A stretch of 64,000 bases of DNA from Selenomonadaceae bacterium (lineage in GTDB: Bacteria; Bacillota; Negativicutes; Selenomonadales; Selenomonadaceae), in contig JAUNIB010000001.1 of the NCBI GenBank assembly GCA_030523645.1, forward strand, positions 186,001-250,000, in the 5' to 3' direction. Position numbers and translations under genes: made by a program. Positions 41,522 to 50,428 of this stretch are shown here, one piece after another. Numbering within the stretch: position 1 is the stretch's first letter; every line of letters starts with the position of its first letter. The notes beneath the pieces are model-generated. The model did no database searches. It was not told the DNA's origin and saw only the letters and a program-made list of their open reading frames with translations.

Positions 41522-42763
41522 ATGAATTATACCCTTGACATTGTGATGGTGCCCCTGCAGGGATTTATTCTCCTGTTTACCATCTATTATTTTGTCATTG
41601 GCTTCTGCGGTCTGTGGCGGCGGCATGAGGATAAGATACTCACACCATCAAAGACTTTTGCCCTTATCGTGGCAGCCCACAATGAGCACGCGGTCATTGC
41701 TCAGCTCATCGACAATCTGACTGAGCTGAAGTATCCCCGGGAGCTGTATGACATTTTTGTTATTGCGGATAACTGCAGTGATGATACGGCGGAGATTGCC
41801 AGAGCTCACGGGGCCATTGTCCACGAGCGCTTCAGCGATGTAGGCAAGGGCAAGGGCTTTGCCATGGAGTGGATGTTTGACCGTCTCTTTAAGATGGAGC
41901 GTCAGTATGATGCTATTGCTGTCTTCGATGCGGACAATCTCGTTCATCCCAACTTCCTGCTGGAAATGAATAACCGGCTGCTGAAGGGCGATAAGGTCAT
42001 TCAGGGTTATCTCGATGCGAAGAATCCTTACGATACATGGGTGGCCGGTACCTTTGCCATCGCCTTCTGGGTTATTGACCATGTTTGGCATCTGGCAAAG
42101 ACCAATATCGGTCTGTCCTCTGTCCTTGGCGGTACCGGTATGGTAATCACCACCGATGTGCTGAAGAAGAACGGTTGGGGAGCAACCTGTCTTACGGAGG
42201 ACATGGAGTTCACCATGAAGTCCCTCTGTGATGGCATCAAGACCACCTGGGCTCACGATGCAATTGTCTGGGACGAGAAACCGCTGACCTTCAAGGCCTC
42301 CTGGAATCAGCGCAAGCGCTGGGCACAGGGTCAGTTCGATGTAGCCCATCGCTATATCCCCCGGATGCTGAAAGAGGGTATCCGCCGTCGTGACATTCGT
42401 ATTCTTGACGGCTGCCTCCATTTAATTCAGCCCCACTTCATGATGATATCAACTGTCTTCGTCATCCTGTCTTATATACAGATGGGATTGGGGCAGCAGT
42501 TCTTTACGAATATTTATCACTTCCTGCCGTCGGAGCTGTTCTCCGTAATTACCCTTGGACAGTATCTGCTGCCGGTTATTATTCTGCTGAAGATTAATGT
42601 TAAGCCGAAGGCATGGCTCTACCTGCTTCTTTATCCGGTGTTCATTTATTCCTGGATACCGATTATTTTCCTTGGTTTCATCCATCGCAACGAGCATGAG
42701 TGGAGTCACACTCAGCATACCAGAGCCATTGGCTTTAATGATTTCGTAGGCGCAAACAAATAG
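41522..42763 (+). CDS. family 2 membrane glycosyltransferase
   Basis: 413 residues. One N-terminal membrane segment, a GT-A catalytic domain with IVAAHNEHAVI, VIADNCSDDTAEIA, AVFDADNLVHPNFL (DxD-type), LTEDMEFTM (ED) and the processive-type NQRKRWAQGQF, then about four C-terminal membrane segments. This layout is that of cellulose-synthase-like or NodC/IcaA-like enzymes, so it may polymerise or transfer a surface sugar. Substrate unknown. Followed by a terminator. Confidence 0.9.
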   Translation: MNYTLDIVMVPLQGFILLFTIYYFVIGFCGLWRRHEDKILTPSKTFALIVAAHNEHAVIAQLIDNLTELKYPRELYDIFVIADNCSDDTAEIARAHGAIVHERFSDVGKGKGFAMEWMFDRLFKMERQYDAIAVFDADNLVHPNFLLEMNNRLLKGDKVIQGYLDAKNPYDTWVAGTFAIAFWVIDHVWHLAKTNIGLSSVLGGTGMVITTDVLKKNGWGATCLTEDMEFTMKSLCDGIKTTWAHDAIVWDEKPLTFKASWNQRKRWAQGQFDVAHRYIPRMLKEGIRRRDIRILDGCLHLIQPHFMMISTVFVILSYIQMGLGQQFFTNIYHFLPSELFSVITLGQYLLPVIILLKINVKPKAWLYLLLYPVFIYSWIPIIFLGFIHRNEHEWSHTQHTRAIGFNDFVGANK

Positions 42764-42767
42764 TTCG

Positions 42768-42800
42768 GAGACGACTGCTCATGGCGGTCGTCTTCTTTCC
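42768..42800 (+). terminator. terminator between GT2 gene and queD
   Basis: GAGACGAC (42768-42775) pairs with GTCGTCTT (42787-42794), followed by CTTTCC. It supports starting queD at 42817 and not at the ATG inside this hairpin (42781). Confidence 0.65.
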
Positions 42801-42816
42801 GCAAGGAGATTTTCTC

Positions 42817-43185
42817 ATGTATTTACTCACCGTAAAAGAAGATTTTGATGCTGCTCATCGCGTTGTCGGTTATCCCGGGAAGTGCGACAAGCTTCACGGC
42901 CACTGCTGGACTGTGGAAGTGTCTGTCGTGGGGGACCAGCTTGATGAGCTTGGCATGGTGGTGGATTTCAAGTACCTGAAATCATTAGTCAGGGATGTAT
43001 TGAATATATATGATCATCAATATTTGAATGAGCTGCCGGACTTTTCCGGCAAGAATCCCACAGCAGAGAATATTGCCTCCGTAATATATCGACGGGTTTC
43101 CGACGGACTGGAGGGTAAGGCTGCGGTGAAACAGGTGACTGTTTGGGAGTCCCCAGGCTCCAGCGTGACATATAGCGAGGAATAG
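42817..43185 (+). CDS. queD: 6-carboxy-5,6,7,8-tetrahydropterin synthase
   Basis: 122 residues from ATG 42817 with AAGGAG 8 nt upstream. Zinc-binding histidines are in DAAHRV and LHGHCW; the catalytic Cys lies in GKCDKLHGH. MVVDFKYLKSLV and NPTAENIASVIYRRV are conserved QueD parts. It converts 7,8-dihydroneopterin triphosphate to carboxytetrahydropterin in queuosine synthesis. The next gene, queE, starts 2 bp after the stop. Confidence 0.95.
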   Translation: MYLLTVKEDFDAAHRVVGYPGKCDKLHGHCWTVEVSVVGDQLDELGMVVDFKYLKSLVRDVLNIYDHQYLNELPDFSGKNPTAENIASVIYRRVSDGLEGKAAVKQVTVWESPGSSVTYSEE

Positions 43186-43187
43186 TC

Positions 43188-43970
43188 ATGAATATGATAA
43201 GCGATAGAATAAATACGCTGCTTAACGGACAGAAGCTTGCTACGGAATCTATCATCGAGATTTTTTCTTCCATTCAGGGCGAGGGAAAATATGTCGGCTA
43301 TCGTCAGGCATTTCTTCGCTTTGAAGGCTGTAATCTGTCCTGCGATTACTGTGATACCGAGCATCGGGTGGGCAGTCATCGCTACTGCCGGATAGAGCTG
43401 AATCCCGGCAGCCACCGTCAGCTGGAGATTCCAAATCCGCTGACTCCGGCCGCTGCGGCAGAGTATGTGAACAATTTTGCCGATATTACGCCCCATCAAG
43501 CACTGTCTCTGACCGGCGGTGAGCCGCTTCTTCATACGAAATTTATCACAGAGCTGGCTCCGCTTGTAAGGCTGCCGCTGCTGTTGGAAACTAACGGCAC
43601 ATTGGGGCCGCGCCTGAAAAGAGTGCTGCCTTTTATCTCTATCATCTCAATGGATATCAAGCTCCCCAGTATGGTGGGGCAGGAGCTGTGGGGTGAGCAT
43701 GGAGTCTTCATGGAGATTGCCAGAGAGAAGGATCTCTATGTGAAGCTGGTTATCGAGCGGGAGTCCTCTACTGCGGAAATAAGCAAAGCAATAAGTCTTA
43801 TAGCTTCTGTTGACCGCTCCATTCCGCTTATTCTTCAGCCGGTGACTCCTCACGGTCACTGCAAGGCACCGTCTCCGGATTTGATGCTGAAAGCGCAGGA
43901 GATGGCCCTGGGGCCTCTTTGCGATGTTCGTGTTATTCCGCAGACTCATGTAATGCTGGGTCAGAGGTAA
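43188..43970 (+). CDS. queE: 7-carboxy-7-deazaguanine synthase
   Basis: 260 residues. Radical-SAM motif GCNLSCDYCDT (CxxxCxxC), preceded by IFSSIQGEGKYVGYRQAFLRF, is the QueE signature; SLTGGEPLLHTKFI follows. It contracts the pterin ring made by QueD to form the deazapurine core. queC and queF are not in the window. Confidence 0.95.
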   Translation: MNMISDRINTLLNGQKLATESIIEIFSSIQGEGKYVGYRQAFLRFEGCNLSCDYCDTEHRVGSHRYCRIELNPGSHRQLEIPNPLTPAAAAEYVNNFADITPHQALSLTGGEPLLHTKFITELAPLVRLPLLLETNGTLGPRLKRVLPFISIISMDIKLPSMVGQELWGEHGVFMEIAREKDLYVKLVIERESSTAEISKAISLIASVDRSIPLILQPVTPHGHCKAPSPDLMLKAQEMALGPLCDVRVIPQTHVMLGQR

Positions 43971-43976
43971 CGATAA

Positions 43977-44008
43977 AGGCAATAGACTGCCAATAAACGG
44001 ATTGCCTT
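43977..44008 (+). terminator. hairpin after queE, possible weak terminator
   Basis: AAGGCAAT (43977-43984) and ATTGCCTT (44001-44008) form a perfect 8-bp stem with a 16-nt loop. There is no strong T run. It favours the ATG at 44034 over the TTG at 44007 inside the hairpin as start of the next gene. Confidence 0.5.
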
Positions 44009-44033
44009 GCAATTCAATGATTGTCTCAATACG

Positions 44034-45719
44034 ATGAAGAAATTTTTATATTACACAGCTGCCACCCATAGATTCTTGAGGCGAAACCTCGCCTTTATCA
44101 CCGAACTGTTCCTGGCATCGTTCCTTTCCTTTGCCTGGTATCTGGTGAATGGTGACAGAACCGATGTGATGATTTGCTACGGCTTCACCTTGTTCCTGTC
44201 CGTCATGCTTATCACCCGGCTTATCAACTGCATAGACAGCGATTGGAAACGCACAGCGCTGAAGGGAATGCTCCTTATTGTCACCGTTCCGGTGGGGATT
44301 TTGGAGCTTTTTGTCGTATACAATTATGGGGCTATTCTTGGTGCCGGAGTAGTAGGCGCACTGCTGGAAACAAATCTTAATGAGTCGGTCGAATTCTTAC
44401 GGATGTATGTTGGTCCGCTTGAGATTGCTTGTGCGACTGCACTGCTGGTCATTGTATATCTGTTCCATCGGAAAAAGCTGTGGCTGAGAGTCCCCTGGAG
44501 CGGCCGGACAGCGGCAAAACTGACAGCGGTATTTCTGCTGATTGCTTCTGTCTACACCATCCGCATGATTGCGGAGTACAATGAAATATTCTACCGGCCG
44601 TTTCTGCCTGTCCATCGCTTTGCCTTGGCGCTGGATGTGGCAGTGGAAAATATGCTGGCCTACAATGAGCTGCGGAAAGAAGCGGTAACTGAGATAAAGC
44701 TCACCCGCAATGACAGCAGAATTCAGAATGTGGTGTTTATTCTCGGAGAGTCAACCAATCGAAATCACATGGCTCTCTATGGCTATTATTTGGCTAATAC
44801 CCCAAAGCTCATAGAACTGAAGGAGAAGGGAGAAATTGCAGTCTACACGGATGTGGTCAGTCCCCATTCCAATACCATTCCCGTACTGCAGAAGCTTTTT
44901 ACCTTCAGCCATAACGAGTCCGAGCAGCCATGGTACAAGTACAATAACCTCATTGATATAATGAATGCGGCCGGCTACAAGACCCACTGGCTCTCCAATC
45001 AGGAAAGCTCCGGTATTTGGGGAAATGTCGCCCAGTATTACGGAGAGCGCAGTGATGTACACCGCTACACAAGACTGCGTGAGTCACGGGAAGATGAAGG
45101 CATTCTGGATGAAGAGCTGTTCCCGCTTATTGACGAAGCCGTTGCCAATCGCGGGCCGGAGAAGAATTTCTTCGTCACTCATTTGATGGGCGGTCACGGT
45201 CTTTACTACAACCGCTATCCCTATTCCTATCACAAGTTTCAGGAGAAGGATATTAAGCTGAATGTCAATGAGGCAAATAAGCTCATTGTTGCAGAATATG
45301 ACAATGCCCTTTACTATAATGACTTCGTTGTTACCGAAATCATAAACAGATTCCGGGATATGGAGGCAATTGTCATTTATCTGCCTGACCATGGCGAGGC
45401 GGTATATGATGAAGGGGCGGGTTTTGCCGGACATATTGAGGAGAATGCAAACCGTCACATGATAGAGGTGCCGCTTATCTTCTGGGCGTCAGAAAAGTTC
45501 AGGGAAAAGTATCCGGAGAAGTGGGCGAAGATTTTAAGCTGCACCGAAAGACCGTACATGACGGATGATATGATTCACACGGTGCTGGATCTGGTGGATG
45601 TGGCTACCGGTGACTACGAGCCGGAGCGCTCTATTATAAATCGAGATTTTGATAATCAGCGAGTCAGAATGTTTGACGGTGCGGATTATGACCGGGAAAT
45701 TAAAGAAGACCACGAATGA
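44034..45719 (+). CDS. EptA/CptA-family phosphoethanolamine transferase
   Basis: 561 residues from ATG 44034. Five N-terminal membrane segments (about 20-190) precede a periplasmic alkaline-phosphatase-like domain. VFILGESTNRNHMALYGY carries the metal-binding Glu and nucleophilic Thr; VSPHSNTIPVLQKLFTF, LMGGHGLYY and YLPDHGEAVYDEGAGFAGH complete the zinc site. It transfers phosphoethanolamine from phosphatidylethanolamine to an outer-membrane lipid or glycan, as in lipid A modification, which supports an outer membrane in this organism. No clear ribosome binding site was found for either candidate start. Confidence 0.92.
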   Translation: MKKFLYYTAATHRFLRRNLAFITELFLASFLSFAWYLVNGDRTDVMICYGFTLFLSVMLITRLINCIDSDWKRTALKGMLLIVTVPVGILELFVVYNYGAILGAGVVGALLETNLNESVEFLRMYVGPLEIACATALLVIVYLFHRKKLWLRVPWSGRTAAKLTAVFLLIASVYTIRMIAEYNEIFYRPFLPVHRFALALDVAVENMLAYNELRKEAVTEIKLTRNDSRIQNVVFILGESTNRNHMALYGYYLANTPKLIELKEKGEIAVYTDVVSPHSNTIPVLQKLFTFSHNESEQPWYKYNNLIDIMNAAGYKTHWLSNQESSGIWGNVAQYYGERSDVHRYTRLRESREDEGILDEELFPLIDEAVANRGPEKNFFVTHLMGGHGLYYNRYPYSYHKFQEKDIKLNVNEANKLIVAEYDNALYYNDFVVTEIINRFRDMEAIVIYLPDHGEAVYDEGAGFAGHIEENANRHMIEVPLIFWASEKFREKYPEKWAKILSCTERPYMTDDMIHTVLDLVDVATGDYEPERSIINRDFDNQRVRMFDGADYDREIKEDHE

Positions 45720-45775
45720 GCGTAGTCGAATTTCCCAAAAGAAAATCATTATTTATTCCCCCGGCAGGGGAAAAC

Positions 45776-45784
45776 TGATATAAT
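45776..45784 (+). promoter_or_regulatory. extended -10 promoter of the flippase operon
   Basis: TGATATAAT; no good -35 hexamer. It is preceded by a small palindrome CCCCCGGCAGGGG (45758-45770) in the expected -35 zone, which might be a regulator site. Confidence 0.5.
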
Positions 45785-45830
45785 AAACTTTTAGTAATAA
45801 TGAAAAATTGGCCGAAAGGAGGGGATACAG

Positions 45831-47534
45831 GTGTCGGAAAAAGAAGTGACCAAAACGGAAGAGAAAAGCGGTATAGGAGCCGAGTCATTGATGAAGGGTA
45901 CCTTTATCCTCACCTTGGCCGGCATAGTGGTGAAGGTCATCGGTGCCCTTAACTGGATGTTTGTTTCCAGAGTTCTGGGCGGCGAGGGTATCGGACTGTA
46001 CCAGATGGCATTCCCTATATACTTTTTTGCTCTGTCTGTGTCTACTGCCGGTGTGCCGGTAGCTATTTCCATCATTACCGCAGAGCGAGTGGCAGTACGG
46101 GATATATTCGGAGCGAAGCGGGTATTCAGGCTGTCCATGTGGATGATGGTGATAACCGGCCTCATATTCTCCGCTTTGACCTATTTCGGTGCTGAAAGGC
46201 TGATAGAATGGCGGTTTATCCGTGACCCGCGTGCTTACAGTGCGGTTGTTGCATTGGCACCGGCGGTCTTCTTTGTAACGATTATTGCCAGCTCCCGAGG
46301 CTATCTCCAGGGCTGGCAATGGATGACACCTACCGCGGTGTCCCAGATATATGAGCAGATTTTCCGTGTCGTGACAATGGTTCTGCTGGCAGAGCTGTTC
46401 CTTCCTTACGGATTGGAATATGCGGCTGCCGGTGCCAGCCTCGGTGCTTTGGCCGGAGCGGTCGTTGCCGTTATCGTCCTCGTCTGGTATCACATCAAGC
46501 TGAACCGCAACATAGAACGGGAATTCACTCCGCAGGAGCTTCTGCCCCGGGAGGATGAATACGAGACTTCGGCTCTGAAAATCCTCAAGCGTATTTTTGA
46601 TTTGGCACTGCCGGTTTCCGTTACCAGCATTATGCTGCCGGTTGTATCAAATCTCGATCTGGTTATTGTTCCGCAGCGCCTTGAGGTGGCCGGCTACACC
46701 GTCGCCGAGTCAACTGAGCTTTTTGGCTACCTGACAGGCATGGCTGTCCCGCTGATTAATCTGGCGACAATTATGACAGCTTCGTTGGCGGTAAGTATTA
46801 TACCGGTACTGTCGGAAGCAAAGGCTCTCGGCAATGTGGCAAAGGTCTATGAGAGTACGGCCAGCTCCATGCGTATATCGAACTTTGTCTGCTTCCCGGC
46901 TTTTGTGGTGGTACTTGTGCTGGCCGAGCCAATCGCCACTCTTTTCTACAATGCGCCTTCTGCCGGCCCGGCGGTAGCCTCCTGCTCCATCAGTATTGTT
47001 CTGCTTGGTCTGCATCAGGTTTCCACCGGTATACTTCAGGGTCTTGGTCATACGAATATTCCCATGATCAACATGATTATCGCTGCGGCGGTAAAGGTGA
47101 TGCTGAACTGGGTGCTGACAGCTGACCCGCGGCTTGGTATCATGGGTGCCGCTTATGCTACGGCGGCGGATATGGGAGTAGCAGCGTTTATTAATATTTA
47201 CTTCATAAACAAGTACATCGGCTACAAGATGGAAATGGGCAAGCTGATGAAAACCATAGCGGCCTCCGTAGTAATGGCGGGAGCAACCTGGTGGAGCTTC
47301 CAGCAGCTTTTTGCGGCAATGCCATCCAATACGATAGCCACCTTCGGAGCTGTGTTCTTTGGCTGTGCCATTTACATCGCCGTAATGATTATTATCGGCG
47401 GTATTGATGAGGAGGATATGGAGCAGGTGCCTATTCTTGGCCGCCATACCATAAAGCTCCTCCGCCGAATCGGCGTGTTCAAGGAGAAGACGGCTGATAT
47501 AGCGGAAGACAATAGCGGGGAGGGGCGGAAATGA
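45831..47534 (+). CDS. MATE/MOP-type polysaccharide flippase (SpoVB/MurJ-like)
   Basis: 567 residues from GTG 45831 with a very strong AAAGGAGGGG upstream. About fourteen membrane segments; GTFILTLAGIVVKVIGALNWMFVSRVLGGEGIGLYQMAFPIY is the classic start of the SpoVB/YtgP family. These export lipid-linked sugars, possibly lipid II, across the cytoplasmic membrane. The C-terminal tail after the last segment is charged. The lipid kinase gene overlaps its stop by 4 bp. Confidence 0.92.
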   Translation: MSEKEVTKTEEKSGIGAESLMKGTFILTLAGIVVKVIGALNWMFVSRVLGGEGIGLYQMAFPIYFFALSVSTAGVPVAISIITAERVAVRDIFGAKRVFRLSMWMMVITGLIFSALTYFGAERLIEWRFIRDPRAYSAVVALAPAVFFVTIIASSRGYLQGWQWMTPTAVSQIYEQIFRVVTMVLLAELFLPYGLEYAAAGASLGALAGAVVAVIVLVWYHIKLNRNIEREFTPQELLPREDEYETSALKILKRIFDLALPVSVTSIMLPVVSNLDLVIVPQRLEVAGYTVAESTELFGYLTGMAVPLINLATIMTASLAVSIIPVLSEAKALGNVAKVYESTASSMRISNFVCFPAFVVVLVLAEPIATLFYNAPSAGPAVASCSISIVLLGLHQVSTGILQGLGHTNIPMINMIIAAAVKVMLNWVLTADPRLGIMGAAYATAADMGVAAFINIYFINKYIGYKMEMGKLMKTIAASVVMAGATWWSFQQLFAAMPSNTIATFGAVFFGCAIYIAVMIIIGGIDEEDMEQVPILGRHTIKLLRRIGVFKEKTADIAEDNSGEGRK

Positions 47535-48427
47535 ACAGACGAAAAATAGTTCTTATGTATAATCCCGTCTCCGGTCACGCAAGGTTCAAGTATAAGCTCG
47601 ACGAGATAACAGAAATCTGTCAGAAGAATGGGGCCGTTCTCATTCCTTACCGCACGGAAAAAGAGAATCCGGAGCTGCCGGATTTCCTCCGGGATGTAGA
47701 CCCGGACGGCGTGATTGCTGCCGGCGGCGACGGTACCCTGCACCATGCCGTTGACCTGCTGCTGAAGAATGACATCAACAAGCCAGTGGGCATAATCGGC
47801 AGCGGGACATCCAATGACTTCGCTACTTATCTGGGCGTTCATAATCGCCTGAAGGAGTATGTGGGCAAAATTGCTGCCGGAACGGCCAGTATAAGAACGG
47901 TCGATGCCGGCTGCGCAAACGGCCACCACTTCATCAATGTGGCTTCTGCCGGAATGCTTACCGGTGTACCCCACAAGGTCAATACGAAGCTGAAAAATAC
48001 CTTCGGCAAGCTGGCCTACTATGTCGGCGGACTGAAGGAAGTAACGAAGTTTAAGCCCCTGCCGTTGACTATTGAGGCAGGGGGGCAGGTATATCACGAG
48101 GACACTTTCCTTGTGGTGTTAATCAACAGCGATGCTGTTGGGAGCTTCCGTCATGTAGTGGGCGGTGTGGCTGTTGATGACGGACTACTCGATATGCTCC
48201 TTGTCCGCTGGAGCAGCCCGTCAGAGCTTATGGGACTGACGGCATCTTTGGCCGGCGGCAAGGGCATCGGCGGGGCAAAGAATGTTATGCATATTCAGTC
48301 GGATAAATTTGTCATCACGGCGGACAGCGGCGAAGTCATAGAAAGTGACCTGGACGGGGAAGCTGGGCCAAAGCTGCCCTTGACAATTACTGCGAAGCAG
48401 GGAGCCTTAAAGTTCTTTTGTCTGTAA
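47531..48427 (+). CDS. YegS/DgkB-type lipid kinase
   Basis: 298 residues. NPVSGHARFK, AAGGDGTLHHAVDLLL and GIIGSGTSNDFATYLG are the diacylglycerol-kinase catalytic-domain motifs; HVVGGVAVDDGLLDMLLV follows in the C-terminal beta domain. It phosphorylates diacylglycerol or a similar lipid. Coupled to the flippase gene by a 4-bp overlap, consistent with recycling of lipids released during envelope polymer synthesis. Confidence 0.92.
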   Translation: MNRRKIVLMYNPVSGHARFKYKLDEITEICQKNGAVLIPYRTEKENPELPDFLRDVDPDGVIAAGGDGTLHHAVDLLLKNDINKPVGIIGSGTSNDFATYLGVHNRLKEYVGKIAAGTASIRTVDAGCANGHHFINVASAGMLTGVPHKVNTKLKNTFGKLAYYVGGLKEVTKFKPLPLTIEAGGQVYHEDTFLVVLINSDAVGSFRHVVGGVAVDDGLLDMLLVRWSSPSELMGLTASLAGGKGIGGAKNVMHIQSDKFVITADSGEVIESDLDGEAGPKLPLTITAKQGALKFFCL

Positions 48428-48452
48428 TTATCTCTAGCAGGAGATTGAAAAG

Positions 48453-49511
48453 ATGGAAAAGACAATTTTCGATGTACCGACAGTTACGCTGGATGATGAC
48501 AGCAGTTCACTGCTGATTATTGATCAGACGCTGCTGCCGGGAGAGCTGAAGCAGATAGCGCTGAAGGAACAGCCGGCTATCCATGAGGCCATCTATAAGC
48601 TGCGCGTCAGAGGGGCTCCGGCTATCGGCGTAGCGGCGGCTCATGGTATTTATCTGGCGGCAAAGGCATTGGATATGGATGATACCGCTGATTTTGCCGC
48701 TGAATTTCTGAAGGCAAGGGATTATCTGAAAAGTTCCCGTCCTACTGCGGTAAATCTTGCCTGGGCGCTGGAGCGGATGACGAGAGTCATGCTGGAGAAA
48801 CTTGATGAGGGTGTGCCGGCGGTAAAGGCGGCACTTCTGAAGGAGACTCTGGAAATTCAGCGTGAGGATGAGGAAACCTGCCGGGCTATCGGTGAATATG
48901 GTCTCAGCCTACTGAAGCCCGGAGACGGACTGCTCACCCACTGCAATGCAGGTCAGCTGGCCACCAGCCGTTACGGTACTGCCACGGCACCTATGTACTT
49001 GGGGCATGAGCGGGGATACGGCTTCCATATTTTCTGCGATGAGACGAGACCGCTGCTTCAGGGAGCAAGGCTCACTGCTACTGAGCTTAGCAGTGCCGGA
49101 ATGGATGTCACTCTTATCTGCGACAACATGGCGGCCACTGTTTTGAAAAAAGGTCTGGTAGATGCCATATTTGTCGGCTGCGACCGGGTGGCAATGAACG
49201 GTGACACTGCCAATAAGATAGGTACGATGCCGCTGGCTATAGCGGCCAAACGATTCGGTGTGCCGTTCTATGTCTGCGCCCCCACATCAACGATTGACCC
49301 CGATACGGCGACCGGTGACGGTATCGTCATCGAGGAGCGGCCGGCTGAAGAAGTAAGTGATATGTGGTATCGCGAACGGATGACAGGGGACAGGGTAAAG
49401 GTCTTTAATCCGGCCTTTGATGTTACGGATGCAGAGCTTATTACGGCTTTCGTAACCGAAAAAGGTATACTGAAGCCGCCCTTTGATATATCTCTTGCGA
49501 CAGTCAAATAA
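48453..49511 (+). CDS. mtnA: S-methyl-5-thioribose-1-phosphate isomerase
   Basis: 352 residues. IDQTLLPGELK, LRVRGAPAIGVAAAHG, SSRPTAVNLAWAL, LTHCNAGQLATSRYGTA and VGCDRVAMNGDTANKIGT identify MtnA of the eIF2B-like family, with the catalytic Cys (THCNAG) and Asp (GCDRV). It isomerises methylthioribose-1-phosphate in methionine salvage; some homologues act on ribose-1-phosphate analogues. No other mtn gene is nearby. Confidence 0.95.
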   Translation: MEKTIFDVPTVTLDDDSSSLLIIDQTLLPGELKQIALKEQPAIHEAIYKLRVRGAPAIGVAAAHGIYLAAKALDMDDTADFAAEFLKARDYLKSSRPTAVNLAWALERMTRVMLEKLDEGVPAVKAALLKETLEIQREDEETCRAIGEYGLSLLKPGDGLLTHCNAGQLATSRYGTATAPMYLGHERGYGFHIFCDETRPLLQGARLTATELSSAGMDVTLICDNMAATVLKKGLVDAIFVGCDRVAMNGDTANKIGTMPLAIAAKRFGVPFYVCAPTSTIDPDTATGDGIVIEERPAEEVSDMWYRERMTGDRVKVFNPAFDVTDAELITAFVTEKGILKPPFDISLATVK

Positions 49512-49518
49512 CAAGTTC

Positions 49519-49547
49519 TTGACCGTTTTCTGCAGGCAGAGTATAAT
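49519..49547 (+). promoter_or_regulatory. yebC promoter
   Basis: -35 TTGACC (49519-49524), 17-bp spacer, -10 TATAAT (49542-49547). Confidence 0.82.
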
Positions 49548-49609
49548 GAATTAGCGATTTTCGAACATTATGCGGGCTTCCAGTTCCGCTGCAAAGGAGA
49601 GTTTCTTTC

Positions 49610-50341
49610 ATGTCAGGACATTCTAAATGGGCAAACATTAAGCGCAAAAAAGGTGCAAACGATGCCATTCGCGGTAAGATTACCACTAAGATTGGCCGTG
49701 AAATAACTATCGCTGTTCGCATGGGCGGCCCGGATCCCATCGGTAATATGCGCCTGAAGCTTGCTCTTTCCAAAGCAAAGGCAAACAACATTCCTAAGGA
49801 AAACATTCAGCGTGCAATCGCTAAAGGTCAGGGCGCAGCTGACGGCAGCAATTACGAAGAGTTCACCTATGAGGGCTACGGCCCCGGCGGCATTGCCGTA
49901 CTGCTTGATATCATGACCGACAACCGCAACCGTACTGCGGCCGATGTTCGTCACCTCTTCTCCAAGCATGGCGGCAACATGGGTCAGGATGGCTGCGTAG
50001 CATGGATGTTCCAGAAGAAAGCTGTTTTCGTCGTTGAGCGTGAGACCTTTGATGACGAAGATGAGCTGATGAATCTTGTTCTTGAGGCCGGTGCCGAAGA
50101 CTTCGAGGCAATGGATGATGTCTTTGAGATTACCGCTGCTCCAGAGGACTTTGAAGCTGTTGCCAATGCTCTGGAAGAGAAGGGTATTGAGACCGCTTCT
50201 GCAGAAGTCACCATGGTGCCGGACAACACCGTTCACCTCGAGGGCAAGGACGCCGAGAAGATGCTGGCTCTGGTAGATGCTCTGGAAGAGAATGATGATG
50301 TCCAGAATGTCTACGCCAACTACGAAATTGACGGCGAGTGA
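49610..50341 (+). CDS. yebC: YebC/PmpR-family translation/transcription factor
   Basis: 243 residues; AAAGGAG upstream of the ATG. The N-terminus MSGHSKWANIKRKKGANDA is nearly invariant in the family; RMGGPDPIGNMRLKLALSKAKANNIPKENIQRAI and GYGPGGIAVLLDIMTDNRNRTAADVRH follow. YebC was described as a transcription factor and more recently as a factor that relieves ribosome stalling at proline stretches. Monocistronic between a strong promoter and a strong terminator. Confidence 0.96.
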   Translation: MSGHSKWANIKRKKGANDAIRGKITTKIGREITIAVRMGGPDPIGNMRLKLALSKAKANNIPKENIQRAIAKGQGAADGSNYEEFTYEGYGPGGIAVLLDIMTDNRNRTAADVRHLFSKHGGNMGQDGCVAWMFQKKAVFVVERETFDDEDELMNLVLEAGAEDFEAMDDVFEITAAPEDFEAVANALEEKGIETASAEVTMVPDNTVHLEGKDAEKMLALVDALEENDDVQNVYANYEIDGE

Positions 50342-50356
50342 TTTACAGGAAAATTT

Positions 50357-50383
50357 AACGCCCCCGCCATCGGGGGCGTTTTT
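50357..50383 (+). terminator. yebC terminator
   Basis: AACGCCCCCG (50357-50366) and CGGGGGCGTT (50371-50380) form a perfect 10-bp stem with a 4-nt loop, followed by T. Confidence 0.95.
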
Positions 50384-50428
50384 CAATGACAAATGTGACC
50401 AACTACGATGGCTGCAAAGGAGCCAAAG